This document shows positions 29,301-44,300 of a stretch of DNA of 64,000 nucleotides, one piece after another. This stretch comes from Gavia stellata (lineage: Eukaryota > Chordata > Aves > Gaviiformes > Gaviidae). The notes beneath the pieces were generated by a model that saw nothing but the letters and a program-made list of their open reading frames with translations, made no database searches and was not told the DNA's origin. The stretch is from assembly GCF_030936135.1 (NCBI RefSeq), contig NC_082599.1, positions 3,644,847 to 3,708,846 on the forward strand, written 5' to 3'. The stretch's first letter is position 1, and every line of letters starts with the position of its first letter. The translations under genes and the position numbers were made by a program.

Positions 29301-32300
29301 CAGATGCATCCACTTGGCCTGAAATATGGCTACCTGGCAGCTGTGCCTGATATGTGATGTTAGAAAGAGGGAGAGAGGCCCTGGGTTGCAATTGCAGCTG
29401 GTACTGGCTTTATACTGAAGGCATATGTGGAAAGAAGCCCTGCTACAGCTGCACCCAAGCTCTGTAGCATCCCCCTCACCCTTTGGCCAGATGTGCATTC
29501 TTCATGCACTGTTAAATACAAGCATCCCCTTCACACCTCATATATCTGTATGGCTATGGGCTTCTATATTTGAACAGAATAGAGTTGAGAATTACACCAG
29601 ACATTCTCTAAGAGGCATTCTGAAAATGGGTCTTATCCTCCATCTATCACCTGTAGTTGCTACAAAAATAAACAGGCATCCAGTGTTTAGGGGTTGAGAG
29701 AGGCTATAGCTAGTGGCACATATAGTAAACCCCAGGGTGGAAAGGAATTGTAGGCCTGTGTCTGCAAGAAACGTGGGTAGTGGGGGTCAGCTACACATAT
29801 TCAGGTTAGCATAGCACAGCTCCCTGTGTTCCTTCCCTGTATTCGCTTCTGTAGAGGCCACCTGGCACCATCCCAGAGCTTGATTAGGTGCTGCCTTTCG
29901 CACCACAATTTAACCGTGCAACAGAATGAGCAATGGGTTGATACACACCTTTCACTCTTGGCTGTGAGAATGAAAGAGATTTATAGCTACAGGCACACAG
30001 CATAGAGAAGGCTTTCCTCAATAACTGTAATCTGCGTGACTCCATTTCTGCCTTTGTATTTCAGGCTCCATTCACAATAACTTCCCCTGTACTTGTCCAT
30101 TACTACTTAACTGCTAGCATGCTCCCTGGCCAGTTTCATCTGGGTAAAGGCATGGCACAGGAGGCAGCATATGCCAAGGACAGCTTCTAGTAGACAGTGT
30201 GGCATCACCACCCTGTATCTGGAAGGAAGAGAGTTTCCCCATGGAGAATGATAAGGCAAATAAAAAAGCAGGAGCATATAGAATTAGGTTTCAATCATTT
30301 GCTTTCTGGCATCTACTGAATCAACCTAGTCCACTTGTATTCCTGAGCAGAGAGACCATTTTTGATGCTGGCAAGCAGGCAGCGAGTAGTAGCATTTATA
30401 ATTAGGGATGGTATGGTATGCCAGTTCCATTTTTTAGATTCTACCAAGTGATGTGTGATTCCTTTGGCTGACCAAAGCATCTGGGGCTTGGTGATAGGCT
30501 ATAACTGTCATATCCTATGATGTGTTTGCATCACTGCAGAAACTCACTGGGGAACATGATGCTCTCCAAAAAAGTCATAAGGAAGTGAAAAAAAAACTTG
30601 ATGCATCAAAAGCCAGGAACAGAATACTGTGCAGCGAAGTGAAAACCCTGAAGGGACAGATCGTAACCTTGCTGGAGAAAGGAAAACACGACGATGAGCT
30701 CATAGACGCCTTACTGGTACAGTCTGACTCTTACTGTTGGTCCCAGCCCCTGCAGATCAGCTTTCTTTCTATAACTGATGAAACATGATGTCATTTAATG
30801 ACATGATGACACAGACAGCCTTAGAGTATACAAGGGCCTGATGAATCAAGCTGTGACAGCCAGAAGTTTCAGTCGGTTAAAGCCCCTCATTTTGGATCAG
30901 ATCATGTAAAGGCTGCAAGGCAGCACCAGGCGTGACACAGTTGCAGTCAAGTGGCTCTAAGCTGCAAGTATTGGAAGAAACGTTTTGCAGAAGAATTGAA
31001 ATAGGATTGTCTAGTAGGTAGAGGAAGGGCTTAATTCCTGACCCATGAAGCTGGACTGTATTCTCTGTTCTGCTTTCAGGTCCGTTGGTAGATGTTTTTC
31101 TGAGAATGCCTGCAATCTTGCACTTTAATTTGTTGTGTTACACAGCCGAAAACACACAAGCTGAACCATGAGTACTAAACCATGTGGACGTTTACTTGCA
31201 GTAGCTGGAGCTGAGAGGACTTGGCCCCTTCAAAACCAAGAGTATGAGCAGAGACTCAAGTTGCAGTTATGCTGAAATAAATGCGGGACCCTTTTGTCCT
31301 GCCATGGTTCTAAATAGTCTTTCCCAATTACAATAATGCAAAAAAAAATACTAGAAAATTTGCCACTTCTTAGTAGGGTTTTTCTTGATCCAGCTCCTCA
31401 CAAGTTTCAAATCATTTACATTTCCTTGCCTCTGTACGTAGGTTTTAGCTAAGACATGCTTACGACTAAGCTGGCATTCACCTTTCTGCACACCAGGCAG
31501 CCGTGGGGAACACGGGTACTGACCAGCAGATTAGGCAGATTACAGAGAAGCCAAAGAACAGTTGTCACTTTTGCTAAGTCTGAGCATTCTCACCAAAATC
31601 ATTACAGAAATATGCGAGTTTACTTGGGAAGGAATGGTTAACTTGTTTTATCCCTTCCATCAAAGAAGCACCTTACCTGCAGTTTGTTGGCCTGACAGAA
31701 CAAACTGCCCAACAAGTATTATATTTGTCAGTGTGAGGAAAAACTCCAAAACCCACAGATAAAACAGCTTAGCCTTATACCTGTTATCTCATACTACCCT
31801 CATCTTTTAACGTCACTATCACACAATCTGATCGTGTTCTAATTTCACAAAAAGCACACTGAAAGCTTTACTTTTATCCAATTTTCGAAAAAGTCACCTT
31901 CTTTGTCAAAGGCCAGCCTTTCTTGCTCTCTTTTCTGCTACACTGAGTAGCAAAGCTGCCAGGAAACTGAATCTCTCAGTTGCTCAGGTCTTTTCTACTT
32001 GCACCATCCAGTCACTAAAGTCTTGATATGACCAGCTGGGGACAATGGGGACAGACTGTCCTTACCCAGCCGCATGTGTCTTGGCATTGTAAGTAGATGT
32101 GCTGTGCAGTCTTTTTCAAGGGATAGATGCTGAGAACAAGAGGAGGTGATCTCACGCTTAAAACATAACGGACCAAATTCTTGGAGGAGCGCTAGTGACA
32201 TCAGTGCGCTTACATCAGGGAATGAGTTTGGCAGGGCAGTGGCTTGCCCTAGCATGCCTAAATGGGTATCTGTCTTGGAGAGTGTAAAACAGCCAGCGGG

Positions 32301-35300
32301 TCTTAATAATCGTTGTGTACAAAAGTGAGTATCATCTCACTTATTGTTTCTATTTTATCAGAGCCAGCAGAAGCAAATGCAGGAGATCTTAAAGCACCTG
32401 AGCCAGCAGGACGAGAAGGACAAGGACTCCCAGCAGATGCTAGGGCAGCACTTGAACAGTGAGGTTCAGAAACAAAACTGCCTTATAGAGCAGCTCAGAC
32501 AGATGGTGGCTGAACGAGAAGCAAAGGTTAAAGAGCTGGAAGAGGAGATTGGGAAACTCACACTTCAGGTAGACAGAAGAAATTAACTCAAGGAGCACAC
32601 TTTGTAATCATTTCAGATCTGCTCTTCCACTTCCTTCTCCCTTGTTGTCTGAGATGGTTGCTAGCTCAAGACACCAATACCTGCCCTACTGACAGTGTCT
32701 CCTGATGTAATGATAAAGCAGGAATTCTCTCTTGTAACTCTTAAGTTGCTTTCCTGTTTATATGTAACTTTTCTTCAAGCTGTTTAAGCAGCAGAAAGCA
32801 TAGAAATATCAATCAAAGCCACATGTGGCTCCATGTCAAGACTGTCACATGACTGACAGTAAGTGTTGGGCTGCAGTGGGGACTTCCCAGTATTCAGCAT
32901 CCTTGGCTGCTGAAGGAAACAAGCAAACAAACATAGGTGAGTCCAACATCAGCAGGCTGCCATGGTACCCAGCTCCATCCCCTCATGGAGAGATGGGGAC
33001 CCTAGTAAGTTATTCTCATCTCCCACTGTAAATCACTGCAAAAAAATTCCTCTCTCTCAGATCTCCAAGCTACTGATATGAGTCTGGTGGGTCTCAGGCA
33101 TATGGAAATTTCATTGTACAGATGAAAGAATTGGGAATGTTGGCCCCTTATGGACTAGTATGTTAAAAATGTTTTCAACTTTTATGGTCTGGTGTTGCAA
33201 ACTAACATAAGCAAAGTGGTGCTATTGCCAGAGCACAGGTATAGGAATTGAGAGGCAGTCCACTAACCTGCCAAAGGCTTCTTGTGTGGTCTGGTATCTT
33301 ACAGTCAGGTTTTGTTGTTTAGACATCGGATTCCCATTCATATAAAACCCTCATAGGGTTATAGTGAGATTGTGAATCTGTCAGATACCTCAGTAATGGG
33401 GGCTAGAGCATTGAACCCAAGATAAAACTTGGGTTAGGGACACAAACCAACTGTGCTGGCACTGGTAGTGGTGGTGCTGCGCTGTGGGTTCTCTCACAAC
33501 ACTGTGTGCACCCTATGATTTCATATGAAATTGCACTTTTTACTGACTTTTGCTTTGTTTCCATCCTGCAATGGATAGAAAATAAAGACATTTCTGAGGA
33601 AGTCCTGTAAATCAGAAGTTCTGGCATGCTTGTAGCAATAGTCGTAACCTGCTGATTAGGCATTGATGCAGCTATTTTCCTTTGAACTGTGTAACTGGTT
33701 TTATAACCTACTCCAACATTAACAGAAGAAATCTGCTCATCAAGGGGACGATTCAGAGGCTGCTGATACACCACCTTCTGAGCACTCAGAAGATCCAGGT
33801 TTTACTCTGCTTAAGCCTCTGGCATCAGGCAGCAATGAGGTTGGAAGGATTGGATCTGCTCGGTAAGAAGACCCTAATGTCAACATTTAAAATTGTTGTG
33901 AGTTATTCAGAAGCATGGTTTTCCCTGACAATTGTATCAAACCACAAGTGCTATGTGCCAACAGCTGTGGCAGCCTGTTTACAGTATATGGGAATCTCTA
34001 ATCACATTATTTCTTGGACTTCCGTCCTGCAACAGAGAAAGATACACAAACTTGCAGACATTACTACATTTGGCATGATGGTAGTGCAGCTAATTCTCTT
34101 TCTCCAGCTCAGATAATGTTTATGTGGTTAGCTTAAGTGCCCGTGATTCTTCTCTCTTATGAGAAATGGGGCTTCTAATGAGCAGACTTCTGAAAGCAGG
34201 GTGGCGAATTAATACAAAATGCCATTTTAGGTAAGCACTAAATCACTGGTGCATTATTTAAATCAATAAATACACTTTGAGTAGGATTTACTTGCAGAAA
34301 TGTTGAAAACACACCACATCATTTGTTCTTAACAAACACCCTTTTTAAAGCCTCACTGAGGACCGTGTAAATTACACTGAATCTTAATACAGCAGTAAAC
34401 CTGATTTTTGTTTAGACTGATGTGTCTCTGGGTCACTCTGGCTGTGTAAAGGGACCATAATACCAGAGCAAGTGCAAAGGGACTATAATACTAGAGCAAG
34501 TTCTATTCTTTCCTGTTAAAATGCTGGTTTTGTTGCTAAAGAGTTCATGGTCTAATTAACAATGAGGATTTGAGGCTGGTCTTCCGAGGAAGGAGGAAAT
34601 TTTTCATCAAGTTAAAGTTGCAGCTGAGTTATTCTATGGAATTTTAAGTCACCTGCCACATTACTTTACGCACTGAATCTGGCCTTAAAATTGTCAGATG
34701 TAGCCCTGAGTCTAAGCAGAGCATTACTACAAAATTTAAGAAAAGTTCTCGGTGTTTTTGAGTTACAGTTAAAACGTCCTTAATTTGAAAGTTTCTGCAT
34801 CTCCATTGTTATACCCTTCTGACTGACTTTATTCTCCCACCTCTAACTCTGCAGAAGTTGTGCTCTCATGGAGCAAAACTGTATTTTATCCACTTTTTTT
34901 ATTTCTTATATCTGCTGATGGTAAGCGGGAAGGCAAGCAGGAAAATGAGGTTGGGTAATGGCTTTGTAGAAGCCACTAAGTGCAATGCATAAATTATTAC
35001 TTGTATACGTCGCTAACGTAGCTCTGTCATGAAAATAGCTGACATGTCAGGTGGGCAATGAATGAGTCTGAAAACTGCAAGAGCTGTTAATAACTTGGTC
35101 AGCAGGGCTCACTCATTCTATTAACTTTAATATGCTGATGAACTCTCTATTCCGTTTTACTTTAGTGAATCGTCTTTTCCTATCAGGAAAGATGAAATGA
35201 AAAATGCTATAAATAGGAACTAAAGCCCCTTGGAGATGTTGAAGTAAAAATCTGCGTTGTTAGACTGGGCCACTTCTGTCATTATCAACCTTAACTTGAT

Positions 35301-38300
35301 TTTTAGGATTAACCACTCCTAGCCTAGAAGGCAGCTCTGCCTGTTCCACAATATGAAGCCTTTATCCTCTGTTAGCTGCAGCCTAAAGACAAGGAAACAT
35401 GGGCTAAGTCTACAGGGACTTGCCTTTAGGCAGCTGAGCTCAAGTTCGGAAAACAAACACACACTAGAATTTTATGTCCCAAGCACATGTATCATTACGC
35501 ATAAAACTCATCCAGACTGGAAGTGATACCTTAGTGTTATCAGTTGGCTCCTCCTCTTTCAACAGTAAGCCTGACAGATCTGCCTGAGGGTGTCCACAAA
35601 GTAGAAGGGTTCAGAAAACTATACAAAGTATATTTTTAAAGGGCATTTGGAAATAAAAATTATGCACCTTGTTGCAGAACATGGGTTCTGTTGGTTCATG
35701 CAACATGCAAACACCATCAAACACACAGAGTAACCTGTGCTCATGCCTTACTGTAGTGGGCGAAGGTGTAAGATGAGAGTTCTCCGTGCAAGGGTCTGCG
35801 GCAGTGGCTGCTTGTGTGGCTGCGTGCTCAGCTTGAGCCAAGCAGGGTCAAGAGCTATTACTGCTCTCAAGTTGCTGTGTGGCTACTCTGTGACACGGAG
35901 CTCCACAATGCTGGTCTGGAGTGCCAGCAAAGTATCACCAGAAGCACAGAGATCAAACACTGAGCTATAGTGTTTGTACACTGGAGACAGAAGGTGTTTT
36001 TGCAATGTGTTTTGGAGTCCGGGAATGAGCTGAGCTATTGTGTATGCAGGGTTTGTGTGATACCCACTTAGGAGGCTCTGGGAGTCTTTTCCCTACAAGG
36101 CAGCAATAAACACAGACATTGGAAAATGACCGGAGTTCTTGGAGGACTGCCCTCTGTAGAGCTCCGTGCTTAACAAAGCTTTCTTCCTTTCAGCACAGTG
36201 TCCAAGATGGGCCATACGCTTGTAGAGTCGGCAGCTACTAAGCCTTCCCTTCTCAGTAATAACGTCACACCTGGAAGGTATGTATATAAACTTCACCATA
36301 AACAAGGGAGGTTTCCTGACACACTCCGCAAGCTGCTGGCAAGCCTTATCCTTGTCTGCCTTGTTTCTGTAACAAACAGCTGCTTTCACCATCCTTTCTA
36401 CCTGATACTGCCAAAGAGCTCTGACACAGGCTCTAGCGTCTTCTTGCTATCTTAATTTTTTAACTGATTGCTAGTTTTACGCCCCCTAAATCCCATTTTT
36501 TCCCTTTTCATCCCCAACGACCAAGATTTCTCCTGCTTTTTGCTCTAAAGAAGATATTCCTGAATACTCCTACACGGAGAGGTCGGAGAAATAACGAAGT
36601 ACATAATAATGGGATACATGGGAAAACTGCTCCTTCCTTTCATCACATATTAGGCACGAGAACGGTTGTTGTACTAATGCTGCCTGAAGCCTTTCAGTGG
36701 GAGAAAATCAATAGCACGCCATTTAATAGCTTAGCGTAGCACTTTGGAGAATCCACATATAGGCTTCTTTTACTTTGGCGGTAGCAATGGGAGGAGAGTC
36801 AGTGATAGTGAATTGATCAGACGTGGAAGTTTGTTTTCAGGAGTGATGGGAGGGGAGAGCATCCTTGTGAAGGAGAAGACCTTTCTAATTAAACTCATGG
36901 TGGCTTTATTTCCAAATATTTCCATTCCATTTATTGCAGTATAGAGATTGATGCTGGGGGGGAGGTAGTGAGCCTGGCTCTGCATTCTGGCTTAGTCTTC
37001 AGACAAGTGTATTTTGATATGTTTTTCAAATCCTGTCTTTGTTTCATTTCTTTCATTTGTGAAATGGGAAACAGACTCTCTACGCTTCTGCTGCTTTTAG
37101 GCTTGCTGGCACTGACAGCCTGGATTTGAAAGTGCTGCAGACACAGATTGCAGAGCACAAGGCTCTCTGCCAGGCTGCTGAAGTGGAAAGAGACAGGCTC
37201 CTGGAACTGGTCACTGTGCTGCAGGAAAGGTAGCGGCTGATTCTGCCAGTATCCTTTGTGGGATGCTGTGATTAAGGAGCGCTTGAGACGTGTGAGAGTC
37301 TATAGCATACAGTACAGTACGCCATACGCTGCCAGTGTGATCCTTTCCTTAAATAGGGGCTTTTAGTTTTTTTCTGCTCAATTTCCCTGCCTAGTTGATG
37401 ATTTTTTTTTATTATTCTTTTAGAACAAAGGGCAGAAAAAAATGGAGTCATCTTCAAGCTTGCTGCACCTAGATAAAACTAGGATTCATGTATTTATGTA
37501 TGTGTGGTGTTATTTAGACAGCAATATTATTCATCAGTAGTAAGTACTGTAATTATAGTTATAATCTGACTTCTGTTCCAAAAGCTTTTCACATTCTTCT
37601 AAGTTTCACTGTATCTTCTTCTAAATGAATTTCTTCTGGTTTCACTGAAGCACAGTGGTGGTTTTTTTTTCTATTATTCAATTTATGATGATGTTAAAAG
37701 TCACCTATGTTTTAAGAGGGCAGGGAAAGCAAAGTCTTTTCTCTTTGGACACCTTTCAGCTACTGCTTTTTTTCCCAGTTAGAGAATGTTTATTATTTGA
37801 TTCCCAAATCTGTATTCCAGCTTGTAGGAATATATACATTACTCTGTGTGGTTTTTGATTACAACAGGTGCTATTTGCTTGCTTGCTTGCTTTATTTCAC
37901 AATAGTTATCATTTCTCACTTGTCTAACTTTTTGTCCCATACAATTAATCACAGTCAGAAAAATACATTTTTTTATAACTGTGGAGAAGGTGCTTTTAAG
38001 GGCTAAATCCTGAAAATACACGCTGGGAGAATCTTATTCATGTGTGTAAGCCCAGTGACTTTAATGGAGCTATGCAATTAGATAAAGATGGAGGTGTGAG
38101 TCATAGCTGAAATGGGGCCATCACGAATATGGGATAATGAAGAACAGAGAGTCAATGAAATGCACAGTTGCTTGTAAAATGTACAATAGACTGATGACTC
38201 AGCAGCTCCACAGTTATCACACATTTATCAAGAGCTCCTGCAGGTAAAGTAAATTTTGTGAGATTGTGTGCAATAACTCTTAGAAGACCTCAGGATAATA

Positions 38301-41300
38301 TAGCATCCAGTCATATTTCAACATGAATATATGTAAAAAAATTAGGCATTCCTCCTCTTCCCTTCCACTGTTGGAGTGTGGGTCAGCTCAAGTAACACAT
38401 ATAATGCTTAAGTCAAGAGAAGAGCACTAGGAATGGTTACATGAGTGGCATTTTTCTACAGCACCTGCCAGAATTTAGGACTGTGTTTCACAATCACTTA
38501 CTGCGGAGCAGAATATACAGTCAGAAGACACTCCCTCGTAGATGGTTTGTAGGATTGGGCCCTGCTGGGGCAAGGGGAAGAGCTAGAGGAACACTTTAAG
38601 TTATTCATATTGGCAGAATATTTAATAAAAACCAACTAGTGTTGTCATTTTTCCTCTGCTGTTTGTCTAATGTGGATGCTAGGGGAACACCTGGTCAAAT
38701 GAAAGTTTAGTGAATTCAGAACCACTGAGAGAAATACAATTTCTCATAGCATGTCACCAGCCTGGTAATTCACTGCCACAGGAGGTCAGAGTCTTGCCTG
38801 TAGCTAGATTTTTAAGACAGTGATATAATTTTGTTGTAGTTGTAATATTTTTTTAGTTACGCCAGCTAGGAAAAAAATAAGACTAAACAAGTCTCTTGAT
38901 TCAGTGAGTAATCAGCTATCACCTGTGGGGTCAAGGAGGAAATTCTTTTACCCTGCACTATACAATACAGTGAGTCAATTCAGGTTTCTCTCTAGCTTTA
39001 AACTCCTTTAAACCGTTTGGTATCAGGCGCTGCCCCACACGAGATGCACCGCTGACTGCCTCTGTGGGCGCACATCAAATTTTTGTAGTTAATTTTCTAA
39101 GACATTGTGCGGGATGAACGGAGAGGCACTTTGCTCTTCCGTTCTGTACTGCAGAGTGAACCATCACTTTCTTTTCCACTCACTGTCTAGTGGCCAAGTT
39201 TATTAAAAGCAACATCAAGTTTCTTTTCTTACTTGCAGGTAACTGACGCAAATCAGCTAAATGCTAGACAGTGTTTTTATAAATTATTTTCCTTCCAAAT
39301 TTTCCTGGTATGTTTAAAAAAAATGCATTTTATTATTCTTGTAATAAAAGATCTCTCCTTAGCAATCGGCAGCTTGACTGCCCATCTGAGAAGTAAATTC
39401 ACACAAGTAGCCAGCGTTAAGGGATCTAGGTAACTTCCATTAATGAACCCATTATTTCCAACTGTACTCATGAGCTAATTCTCTTTTGCAAATTTGGAGG
39501 ATGTCACCTGGGACAATTGCACTGGGATTTCTGCCTTTGGATGCATGGAAAATTCTCTTTTTCCCTCTGTTGGGAGCTATGCAGCATGAAGCAGGATTCA
39601 GTACCAAGACTGACTGAACCTTAATAGTCATGACATAAATAAGCTGAACTACCTTTTTTTGCCTATCAGGGTGGAGGAAGGCAGCGATAAAATCTTGGAA
39701 GCTGAGAAAAGGCTTCAGGAAGAGCGGCAGCGACGTGTCATTTTGGAACAGCAGCTTGAAAAACTGCAAATGGATCTAGGGAGGAAAACACGTGCACAGA
39801 AACCTCCCCTGAGGAGCAAAACAGGTGAGGTGGAGGACTTCTCTACAACTATATCCCCTGTCCCACCTCTGTGGTTAATAGACAGCAATAGCATTTGGAC
39901 TCTTATCTATCAAACCTACAGAAGTGCTTGACCTTGCACATGGTGATTTGGACCTACTCAGACCAGTGGACCAATACAGAAGGTGAAATCCTGGCCCCAC
40001 TTAATTCCAGAGGATTTTGCCACAGATTTAAGTGGGACCAGGACTTTTGCAGTATGTTGTTTTCACGGGATGACAGTCTACAGAAAAAACTTGACACTGC
40101 TCTGTGTTGCCACCATGCCCACTGCTGTGTTCCCTTTGCACTTCTGCCTGAGAGATTCATCTGAAGGTTAAGAGCAGAATTAAAGGACGCATCCCAATTT
40201 AAGGCCTGTCAGTGTATATGAAAAACTATTGCTGGTGATGAAGTAATTAGATCTGGTGTAATTTATTATCCCACGGACATGATAATCTCCTGCTATAAAT
40301 ATGAAAGCCTCAGTAGCGTAGTAAAGGAGAAGAATTCATGGTGGATGTTAAATTTTTATTTCCCTGATCAGAACCTTTTATTGCCTAAGGACTCTGATTC
40401 TGTGAAGTGTCTAAACCAATAAAATGGCACATATTCTTAAGGAAACTTTTCCAGTGGTTTCTCTTTTTATATGTATTTTCATAAAGTAAAAAGACTTTAA
40501 ATGCCAGCATATGAACAGTAGAAATAGGAATTTTAATTTGGCAAATACTAGGATGCCTTCAGGCTGAGTTACAGTGATTAGAGGGGTCACAAGCCTCGTC
40601 AGAGACCTTGTACAAGCTCTTGGCCTGCCCCACGCTGAAACACATGAGCTTGGGCCATAGGGGACTGCCCAGCAGCTCAGCAGATTCATGGCATGGTTTT
40701 CCATCATGACTCCATCCAGCACTGCAGTGTGTACTCATGCTACCTCATCACCCTAGAGCTGACCTGTACTGAGCGCTGTGACCTGTATAAGCTGTCACCT
40801 CCTTTTCCACCTGCACTGGTGTCTCGTTTCTCCTTAGGCGTGGGTCAAACTGAGGTAAGAAACGCTACTGCATTTCTTTGCATCTCCCATTGCAGTGCTC
40901 TTGGTCATATGCATGTTTGACAGTAAGTTCTCTCTGGAGCAGGACCATGATGCAAGAAATCGGATGTTGCTGTTCATTATGATCTCAATTCATACAGGAG
41001 AGCCAGGATCTCCAGTGTAACATCTACATGGTGTTCGGGACCTCAAGAGAAGCACTGCCATTCACCCATCCAGCATACAGAGAGAATTAGGTATATGGGA
41101 ACAGGATTCAGAGGAGCCTTTGTCCTGAATAGGGACTGAATGATTACTTCAGACCTATTCCACTCTGTAAAACATGGATCCGTTTCTTAGAGCAGAACTG
41201 TTGTGTCCTTAGAAAGGGCTCCAGCCAACACTGACTCATTCTCATGTGTTTTTCTGCAAGCACTGATTTTTAGAGCTGTCTTACCTATTTTAACCGAGAG

Positions 41301-44300
41301 CCTGACAGCAGAAAAAGTAGTGCAGAAGAACTTAGATCCTAATAGAAACCTAATGCTTAGAAACAAAGTGCTGCAGCCTTTGGCCTTTAGGATATAGGAC
41401 ATTCATTTTGATGAGAGAGCAGTGCTGGGCCTCACAGAAGTGGTATCGTGGGATGCCCTTTGTGATTCCCAGGAGGGTTTGGAGGGGAGAGGCCTCAGAG
41501 CCCTCATATGGTTCTGCAGGTGTCCAGAGGAAGAGATCAGGGTGTGTAGGGACAGGTAATAGCCAGGTGAGAGTTGTGGGAACACAGCTCCCAGTGGTAC
41601 ACTTTTTACTGGCTCCATGCCTTAAATAGTATGGGAGCATTTTGGTGCTGTCTTCTAGAGGAGAATTTAACTGAATTTTTGAGTGCTTAGACTTTTCTAC
41701 AACCTGGTAGTGTAGAGTGTTGTTCTGTTATCATGCATGTGCTCCACTTAGATTTCCCTTGCAACCTCAAAGAGATACAGTGAAAAACTCTCCAGGTCCT
41801 GAGCCATTTTGGTCAAGTTTTTGTACTGTAGTAACAGTTTGGTAACTCACCTTTGGGAGACTGGCATTTCGTAGCTGCAGGAAGCAGGCTGTTCTTACCA
41901 GTGTGACAGGTTCCTTCTTACTAAATATTTAGTTCATTAGTCTTGTCTGCTTAAGGACTAAAAGAAAATGTAGAAAAGGATTGGCAGTAAGGCTAATATG
42001 AAGAAATCCTCTCGAAGTCCGTAAGATGAGTAGGTAACAATCTATTTCACCACCCTTCTTTGAAGAGAGCTCGGCCCCTTGTGACGTGCCAAAACTCTCT
42101 GGAGTTTGTACAAGAAACGAGTCTACAAGTCTGTAATATACCTCTTCAGCAGAGCATGTAGGTTATCTAAATGCTTTAATGCCAGATAGTTGAGGAAATA
42201 AGAAGGAATGAAAAGCTTGAATACAAAATAGAGACTAGAGAACCCGCTAATTAACATAATATTTTCTTTTCTTTCTGAAAGTGCAAAATTGGAGAGAGCT
42301 GATCTAATTGCTAATCTAATGTTTCTAGTCTCTTCAATTCAAGGGAAGTAGATAATGATGCTGAGGAGCTAGAAACAACCCAGTTGTGTTTTAAAATTAT
42401 TCATACTTTTCATTTTTTTCTGCCTTACCCAAATTTCTAATTAGCAAAGAATATATATACAACATAGCCTTTTCTTCTCATTTGTTTTTGTCAGAGTCCA
42501 ATACTCTCTGACCAGTTTCTTTTAGATACTCCACATGAGGAGGATTTAGTGTTTTAATACCAAATTTACATATTTGAAGATATTTGATGTTAGGTGGGAT
42601 TTTAATTTGGAAAAGTGGTACAGCAATACAGTGAAATCACAACACAAGCACAATATAGCAATTGCAATATACAGTTGAATCACAACACAACTGTGATTCC
42701 CACTACCAGCTTAGATGTTCAGTGTCGCGATGCTGGGTGTCCTCAGTTGCCAGAAAGGAGTACATGGGTTGTAGCCAGGTCAAACCCATTTTCTTCAAAG
42801 TTCATTTTGCTGGTTGTTTGATTTTTATACTCTATGTTGGGCTGAACCACATGTACGCTTCCCTCGTGTTGGTCTGGCTGGCTCAAGGTAAGTAGGACTT
42901 TCTATAGATTATTTTCGAGAAGGCCATTTACATTTACTCAACTGATTCAGCCGTTTATCTACAGTAAAGTCTACCCTCCAGTCCCTTGGTGTTGGGATAA
43001 GTTCAGCATCCTCTATGATAGCTGTGGTCACTTCCTACGTTCCTTTCTGAGCTTCTTGAGCGCATCAGCCTTGCCTGTCTTCTCTGAGCCTTCTTCCATT
43101 GTAGGGGTTCACTGGTCAGTCACAGTTTTTTGCTGTTCCAATCCCAGTAGTATATTTGAATTATGTTTTCTCTATAACCCTGAAAAACTTTTTGTGTCCC
43201 TTTGAAATGACAGGAGCAATGCTGCATGTTTTGGGTGGACCTTTATTTAGGAAAGAATTCCTGATTTAGAATCTCAGTTTGAAGTACATGTTTAAATGCT
43301 TTATTGCATTTAACCTATGTTGTGTTTGTGCTGAGGATCAAAGTGCTTTACAAAAGCTGTTTTGGCGTGTGCCACACAAACATTATCACAGGTATTCAGG
43401 AAGCAACAGTTGCCATAATATTAAGTGAAACACAATGACAAGATAAATATCAAAATAATCCTTTTCAACTGTTTCTATCACCTATTGTTTTGGCCACTTA
43501 AATATTTTGGATGATTTTTTTTTTTCCTCTAAATAGGTAGGCGTGCATATTACTGCATTTAGCCCAGAAATGCAAACTGATCATGTTTTAATTTTCCTGA
43601 AAGGACATTAAAATAAAAGCCTGTCCTATATAGTTACAGTATCTTCATGGATATACGTAGAACTTAACAGATTCCTTAGTATTTATTTACTGTTTTTTGA
43701 GATTTACTCAGTGTGCCACCAAGTGAAAATGGGTGCTTCTTTTATTAAAACTCCATTTTATCATTAAATCTACAGGCCAGTCTGCGAGTCACTCGAGACT
43801 CACCTTGAATGTGAGTGATAGGAAAGAGCTCTCTGCAGCCCAGCTCTCCAAGTTACCTCTAGAATCGCAGATAGAGGAGCTGAGCACAAGGTATGGTTTC
43901 CCTTCCTCCGTGCTATGTTACTCGCAATAGCTAACATTCATTGTTGTCCTTTTAGCAGTGATGTTACCTGCACCCACTCCTCAGAAAAGAAGACCTAGCA
44001 AACTCTGTAGAAATCACAGATCCTCTGGTTTGAGCTTGTCTATGTCATTCTCACACAAATTTCCTAGTAATTGTACAGATACCCAGAAATGTTAAGCTAA
44101 TGCAAATGTTAAGCGACACAAAAGACGTGCGAGGAAGACACCTTTTTTTTCTTTTTCTTTCCATATACATTGATTACAAGCTTATTAGTGAAAATAAAAA
44201 TATAATCTTGCACAAAACAGATCTGAAAAGTATCTTGGTCATCTAATACTCCTTTCTATCTCAAAGAGAGAAGGAACAAGTGTTAAGTCTGTTCTTTCTC

